Shown: piece after piece, positions 59,351 through 64,000 of the stretch
Layout of the letters: each line of letters opens with the position of its first letter
Position numbering within the stretch: the first letter of the stretch is position 1
Source: Hofstenia miamia
Lineage: Eukaryota; Xenacoelomorpha; Acoela
DNA: 64,000 nucleotides
Direction of reading: 5' to 3'
Assembly: GCA_004352715.1 (NCBI GenBank)
Contig: SCFE01000058.1
Location: 204,358 to 268,357 of the forward strand
The notes under the pieces: model-generated
The model's database searches: none
Seen by the model: the letters and a program-made list of their open reading frames with translations, nothing else
Told to the model about the DNA's origin: nothing
Made by a program: the position numbers and the translations under genes

Positions 59351-62150
59351 TCAGCTAGCCACAATCATCTTGGTAGCGAGTTCACCATCCCATGTTGTGA
59401 CTTCTGCATAATGTGCCTCTTGGGTTATCTGCATCAGTACCTCCCTTTGTGTAACCACCTCATCCTTCAGCCATAGAAATCTGATGGTTGGCATGTGATT
59501 GCTGACAGGACAATTTCTCTGAAGGTTATTCAACCACCTGGTAAATGTATCATAGAACCACTCATAGAGCTGAAGGCCTTTTAGTGCAATCATTAACGTC
59601 ATCATCGCATCGGTGTCAGATGTATGAGCATCATCAGCACTGATCTCAGTGTTGGGGTAAAAATGTAAAAAGACTTGTCATAGGGACCCCATGGTAGTCG
59701 CATGGTCCACAAATAGCGAGCAGTATTCTTGAACTTGACTTAGCGTCATCTCTTCCGGATCAGATATGTTGGGTCAGATCATTGTGATAATTTCAATTTG
59801 CTTAGTATCATTGTGATAATTTCAATTCTCTTTGTAATGTCATAGTACCGAGTCACTGTTTCAACATTATTTATCCACATTAAGGAGCACGAGGCTGCAG
59901 TCTGGCGAGTTTTTCTTGTATTGCTTGTAATTGCGTGTGAATCAGTAGTCCTCGCATAAAAATATCAGTTATAGTTAACTTGCCATCAATAAATACACGC
60001 TCAGCATTTCCTCCTGTGATGAGTTTCTCTCACACAGTTTTATATTCACCCATTCAACTGGCTTTAATGGCTTCTGATTTACTATTGACAAAATTAATTC
60101 GATCAGATAACTGAGCAGCGACCTTCTTTTTAAGCTTCCACACTTTCCATTTTGGCTGAATTAGCGGGGTTTCGATTGTAGGTGGCGGGATACACAAAAG
60201 ATTTGAAGTTTTGATCTTTTTCTCCAACTCACTGAACTTTGACTGAGAAGCTAAAGTGGCTGTTCTGATTGTTACAGGATAATTTATACGGGCGTCCTTG
60301 ATGGTATCCCAGAATTTTCCTCATAGTCCCCTTTGTTGTAAATGTTCAATCTGCTGGTTAGAGATTCTTATGTGAGAAGTAGTACATTCTACATCCAGAG
60401 CAACGTGTCACCCCGGGGATTGTAAAATGACTAACTCCTCCTTGGTAAACATTTCCATAAGACACCACTTCATCAATGAGAGGACATCTTTATCACGACT
60501 GTCGACCTGGACTCTCTGCTGCACTGTAAGATCATCTAGAAATTCACTCGGATCATGCTCGACCAATAAAATACACTCGTCTTCCATTACAGACCATTGT
60601 GGCGTCGGTTTGGGAGAGATGGCATTACCTCCAAATTTTTCTAAGTTAACTTTTTCAATCAAATCACGAATATGGGGAGACATTTGTAGCGCAGAAGATG
60701 ATAGTAGCTCCTCCTCTTGGAAAAACTGCTCCAGTGTTCTCATCACCTGATTGAAAATGGTGATTGGGATAATCTTGCCTTCCTTGCTAACATGCCTAGC
60801 AGATTCGATAAACTGCCCATACCTGCATTCAGGATATTTCATTTGCTGCATGTTAAATAAAAGTTCATTTTTTCCATATACATCGAACTTGGTGACTTGC
60901 TCAAGAAATTGTTTTGTTGATCCAGGCAATCTTTCCACAAATCTTCTCGTGCTCAGGGGAGCATTATCAGATGAAAAGATGGCGAATTTTGTCTCAGCTG
61001 TGGCGCCCCACATGTACTTCTTTACTGTATCAGAGAAAATATTAATGTCCAATGGACAAATCCCAAGTTGATTGCTGGTTAACATAATCGACATCTTACC
61101 AGTAACACTGCTTGCCCCTACCAGTTGGGCATAATATTTTTCAAACTTGTCCATGGCGCATTTCGTTTTTCCAGGGGAAGAAGGAGGACTACATTTATAC
61201 AGAAGCCAGTTTTTCACTTTCCATGTCAGCAGGCACACAGCTAATTTGTGGATAGTTATTTTTGTGAGAGACGTCCTCTTCTCATGTGACATGGGTATCT
61301 GAAGTTGAGGCTCTTTTGTTAAATATATTGCTAGTATCCAAATTGCTCCTCTGGCATATATATCTGGTAAGTTTTTCTCTGTGAAAAGACACTTTTTAAA
61401 ATTCTTCTTCTCTTGATTGTTATAGGAGACTTTGATATCTCAAAGTGTTCATTCTATGGACAAATGATAAGTTTGTGATGGACTAGAGATGTCTAAACAG
61501 GGCCAATCAGACTCAGGGTTGAAATCTGCCTTTAGATCAGACCAGATAGTTTGGATCTTGTTAAGTAGTTGGTCACTCTGGGCAAAGGCGAAACTAACTC
61601 TCATATCAGTTACTGTAGTTAACAAGGGAGTGTTGGGATCTGTAACTTCTAATGTCTGCGATTGGAGCAGGACATCAATAATTAATTTCTGGTCAACAGC
61701 TAAACGATGGGATGGCACTCTTTGGCACAGAAGTAAATCAGTATATATGACCCTAGTTATTGGAAGGTGGCTCGTGGAATGTGACAAAATAGGGGCGTAA
61801 TCATCTTTAGATAGGATTAAGAAATTCTCCATCCGAAAATGTAAGTTTTCTATTGTTTCAGGTACTGCAGTTTCATACTCACCAAGAATGATCATTATTA
61901 TACAAATGCCCTCAACTTTGGCAATGCGATAAGCAATCTCAATTTGTTCCATTATGTCCTCTGATTGTATTTTGGAGAGCCTTAAAAAGTAAATAAAGAG
62001 GAAGTTTTTGAAATCTACATTTACACACTCAAAACTATCAATGGTTTTGCTGCTATTCAAAAACTGACATAGATTGTATATGTTGAAGTCGTCATCAAAA
62101 AACGTGTGCACTGTGCTGCGCCAATACAGACGACTCAAAGTTTCCATCAT
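59351..62150 (-). pseudogene. Unrecognised 2.8-kb frame downstream of integrase (ORF3)
   Basis: From ATG 62150 the - strand frame is open to TAA 59880-59882 except for six TGA codons (61449-61451, 61440-61442, 60408-60410, 60321-60323, 60054-60056, 60030-60032). A frameshift near 59893 leads into a second frame that continues (CSLMWINNVE, QVQEYCSLF, MIALKGLQLYEWFYDTF) and ends at TGA 59351-59353, with TGAs also at 59774-59776 and 59678-59680. A partial 29-bp tandem duplication (59778-59827) adds another shift. The ancestral protein would be about 930 residues. Landmarks: LSKIQSEDIMEQIEIAY, NLPDIYARGAIWILAIYL, CAMDKFEKYYAQLVGASS, and a helical TQLQAIQEKLAR. I see no signal peptide, retroviral-envelope motif or known domain. 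It holds the envelope position of the element but its function is unknown. Confidence 0.65.
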
Positions 62151-62212
62151 CCTGGAATCTTAACCAATAATTGTGTTGATTTTGCCTAGGTGAGGCATCT
62201 CATTCAAGTTGG

Positions 62213-64000
62213 CTACCTTCCATACTCCTTCTCACTCAGCAGTGGACAGGTGGAGCTGGCAACTCTCATTTGCGATTTATTGGTTTCATTCCTAAATGTA
62301 GTTATAAGATTTAAATCCCAAATGTTGGGATCATAAGTAGTTCTCGCTCTTCTCGTACATGGTTCTAAGTTCTCAGTATTAACATTATCACAGTTGTACT
62401 TGGTGTTGGAAAATTCGTCCTCAGAAAAACTAGTTAGATTATCATATTTTTCATATACATCAACACTGTTGTCTACTAATGTAAATTCGTTATTATCATC
62501 TATTATCACATGTTCTATATCTTTTATAGCTCTTTTAAGCCTTTGAAAGTGTACCATTTTACCGTTGTTTAAGGTATATGTGTTATGATCAAGCACTTTT
62601 TTGATTGTAAAGGGGCCTTGCCATTTGCAAGTTTCCTAACTTGATGACTATCTGTGGTGATTCAAGGTAGATAGGCAAAAACTTTATCACCACACTTATG
62701 AGGCTTACCATACAACTTTTTATTAAAGGTTTTCTTTTGCCTAATGCTAGATTGATTGGTGTTATGACAAATTGTCAGGTGAATTTGTTGCATGTCAGTA
62801 ATTAATCTATTTACATAGCTTTCCACATTGGTGTCAGTGTATTTCACAAACATCATCACCAAGGAAGTAGTGGCTTCTCTACCAAACATGGCTTTGAAGG
62901 GGCTAATACCAGTTGTTGTATGAACCAATGTGTTATAAAAATACTTGACACATTCCACAATTCGTCTCCATTGTTTCCCAGTGGCTCGGGACAATGATAC
63001 CCAAATCAATTTAATGAGGGTTCAATTCAACCTTTCTACCAACCCATTAGCTTGATGATGGTAAGCTGTTGTTAATTCATGAATTACTTCCAATTCATTC
63101 ATCAAAGCACGTAAAAGGTTACTTTCAAATTGCGGACCTCTATCTGAAACTAATTTATGCATTGGCCCATATTTTAAGATCCACTCTTTAAGGATTTTTT
63201 CAGCCACCATCTCTGCAGTTGTACTGCTTAAAGGAACTATACGGGCAAACTTGGTGAAGTGGTCCACCATTACAAGTAGATACTGAAAGCCCTCGTCATC
63301 TTTTGATAGTTGCTCTAAATCAACATGCACTAACTCATTAGGACTTTCTGCAGATCGTGATTCCATCTCAGCTCATTGTTGAGGAAAGTGGTGGATGTTG
63401 TTTAATAGACATTTTTCACATTTATCAATAACATCTGTCACAGTAGTGCATATTCCGGTGGTAACATATCTTGAATTGAAAGTTTTCTCGGTTTGGAGAA
63501 TGCTGAGGTGACCTTGTTGGTGAACTCTACACACCAGATCCCGTTTGAAGTACTCAGGGATAGCGAGCAGATGGTTGTGCTTACTCTTTGTGTATAATAG
63601 ACCTTTATCAGTCACATGCCAGTTATAGTGATGGAAATATCGATTCACTTCTGGGGATGTAGGAAAATACGGATCCCCCATCCTCTTCATTATCTGGTCC
63701 AGTATCCAATCACAATGTTTGTAACGAATTATTTCCTCTTCCAAAATTTCCTCTCTCATGAGTATTGTAAGAATAGGTTTTCCGTTTTGGTCAGCGTTGA
63801 TTTCGGGTATCAACTGATACTCAGTATGGGGGATAAATGAAAAAGGAACTTTTTCCCCATTTGGTTTTTTAAGATCACGTTCATAACTTGGAAGAGCTGT
63901 CCAATAATCTGCGTTCAAGTGGAGTTTGCCAGGGCGATGTTTAATAGTGAATGAGAAATCATTTAAGTATTCAATCCATCTTGCAACAATATTCGATTTA
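62213..64000 (-). pseudogene. Ty3/gypsy pol: RNase H tail, integrase, GPF module
   Basis: Enters from beyond the right edge on the - strand. RWIEYLNDFSFTIKHRPGKL (about 63965-63925) is the RNase H C-terminus. The integrase zinc-binding domain has HQQGH and CEKC (63373-63918). The catalytic core has VHVDLEQL (first Asp), VSDRGPQFES (second Asp) and NGLVERLN (Glu), in 63022-63366. Then YNTLVHTTTGISPFKAMFG and GDKVFAYLP (62662-63009), and in a shifted frame WQGPFTIKKVLDHNTYTL, the GPY/F module (62213-62620). The frame 63999-62662 is open apart from three TGAs (63373-63375, 63022-63024, 62662-62664). The gag, protease and most reverse transcriptase would lie to the right. Confidence 0.88.

Noticed and set aside
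60427-61800. + strand ORFs at 60427, 60751 and 61489
   Set aside because: They are antisense shadows of the longer coherent - strand ORF3 frame.
59351-64000. Genetic code with TGA as a sense codon
   Set aside because: The UBE2N, synthetase and OATP exons use TGG for Trp, contain no in-frame TGA and end with TAA or TAG. TGA interruptions are confined to the retroelement and fit CGA decay better.
1-64000. tRNA or rRNA genes
   Set aside because: Looked for cloverleaf landmarks (GGTTCGAATCC-type arms) and rRNA-like stretches; none convincing by eye.

Overview
The window is AT-rich metazoan nuclear DNA. Coding exons are scattered, and introns are either tiny (41 to 47 nt) or very long (3 to 13 kb) and packed with transposon relics. 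Three host genes can be supported. The organism is an animal, because an organic-anion transporter with a Kazal-like extracellular domain sits beside P, hAT, Tc1/mariner, Penelope, LINE and Ty3/gypsy relics. The phylum cannot be read from the sequence. The standard genetic code fits all three host genes.

Host genes. (1) A Ubc13/UBE2N-type ubiquitin-conjugating enzyme lies on the + strand (coding exons 2400-2646, 2688-2851, 6161-6175); its short first coding exon was not found. (2) An acetyl-CoA synthetase lies on the - strand. Fourteen coding exons run from 48185 down to 17825, join in phase at every junction and total 1992 nt (663 codons plus a TAG stop). Only a short N-terminal piece is missing. 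(3) An intronless SLCO/OATP transporter (34211-32418, - strand, 597 aa) lies entirely inside the 13-kb ninth intron of the synthetase gene, on the same strand.

Transposon layout. 1-730: 3' end of a LINE. 4.1-4.9 kb: relic of a repeated gene family with a nuclease-like motif, inside the UBE2N intron. 6.7-7.6 kb: two small inverted-repeat elements. 8.7-9.8 kb: a Penelope-like element (reverse transcriptase and GIY-YIG). 10.3-10.6 kb: a fold-back element. 10.7-13.7 kb: two LINE relics, one with a 2A-like peptide. 15.1-15.9 kb: a hairpin and a mariner-type helix-turn-helix relic. The synthetase introns hold several small elements, a hAT relic, a complete 3.25-kb P-superfamily element (8-bp target duplication CTTCACAG) with a TTAA-flanked element nested in it, a Tc1/mariner relic and a 3.6-kb region bounded by long inverted repeats. 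45.6-46.3 kb: integrase fragment. 50.4-52.7 kb: relic of an unclassified transposase-like family. 53.05-54.09 kb: a second, rearranged Penelope-like element with a hammerhead-like motif in inverted duplicate. 58.1-58.4 kb: reverse transcriptase fragment.

The right end (about 59.3 kb to beyond 64 kb, - strand) is a Ty3/gypsy-type retrotransposon: the RNase H tail, the integrase, then a 2.8-kb reading frame I do not recognise, then a polypurine tract and a probable LTR start. Its frames are interrupted almost only by TGA codons, several at positions that fit an ancestral CGA arginine. That suggests methyl-CpG decay of a fairly young copy. The unrecognised frame is the best candidate for something undescribed.
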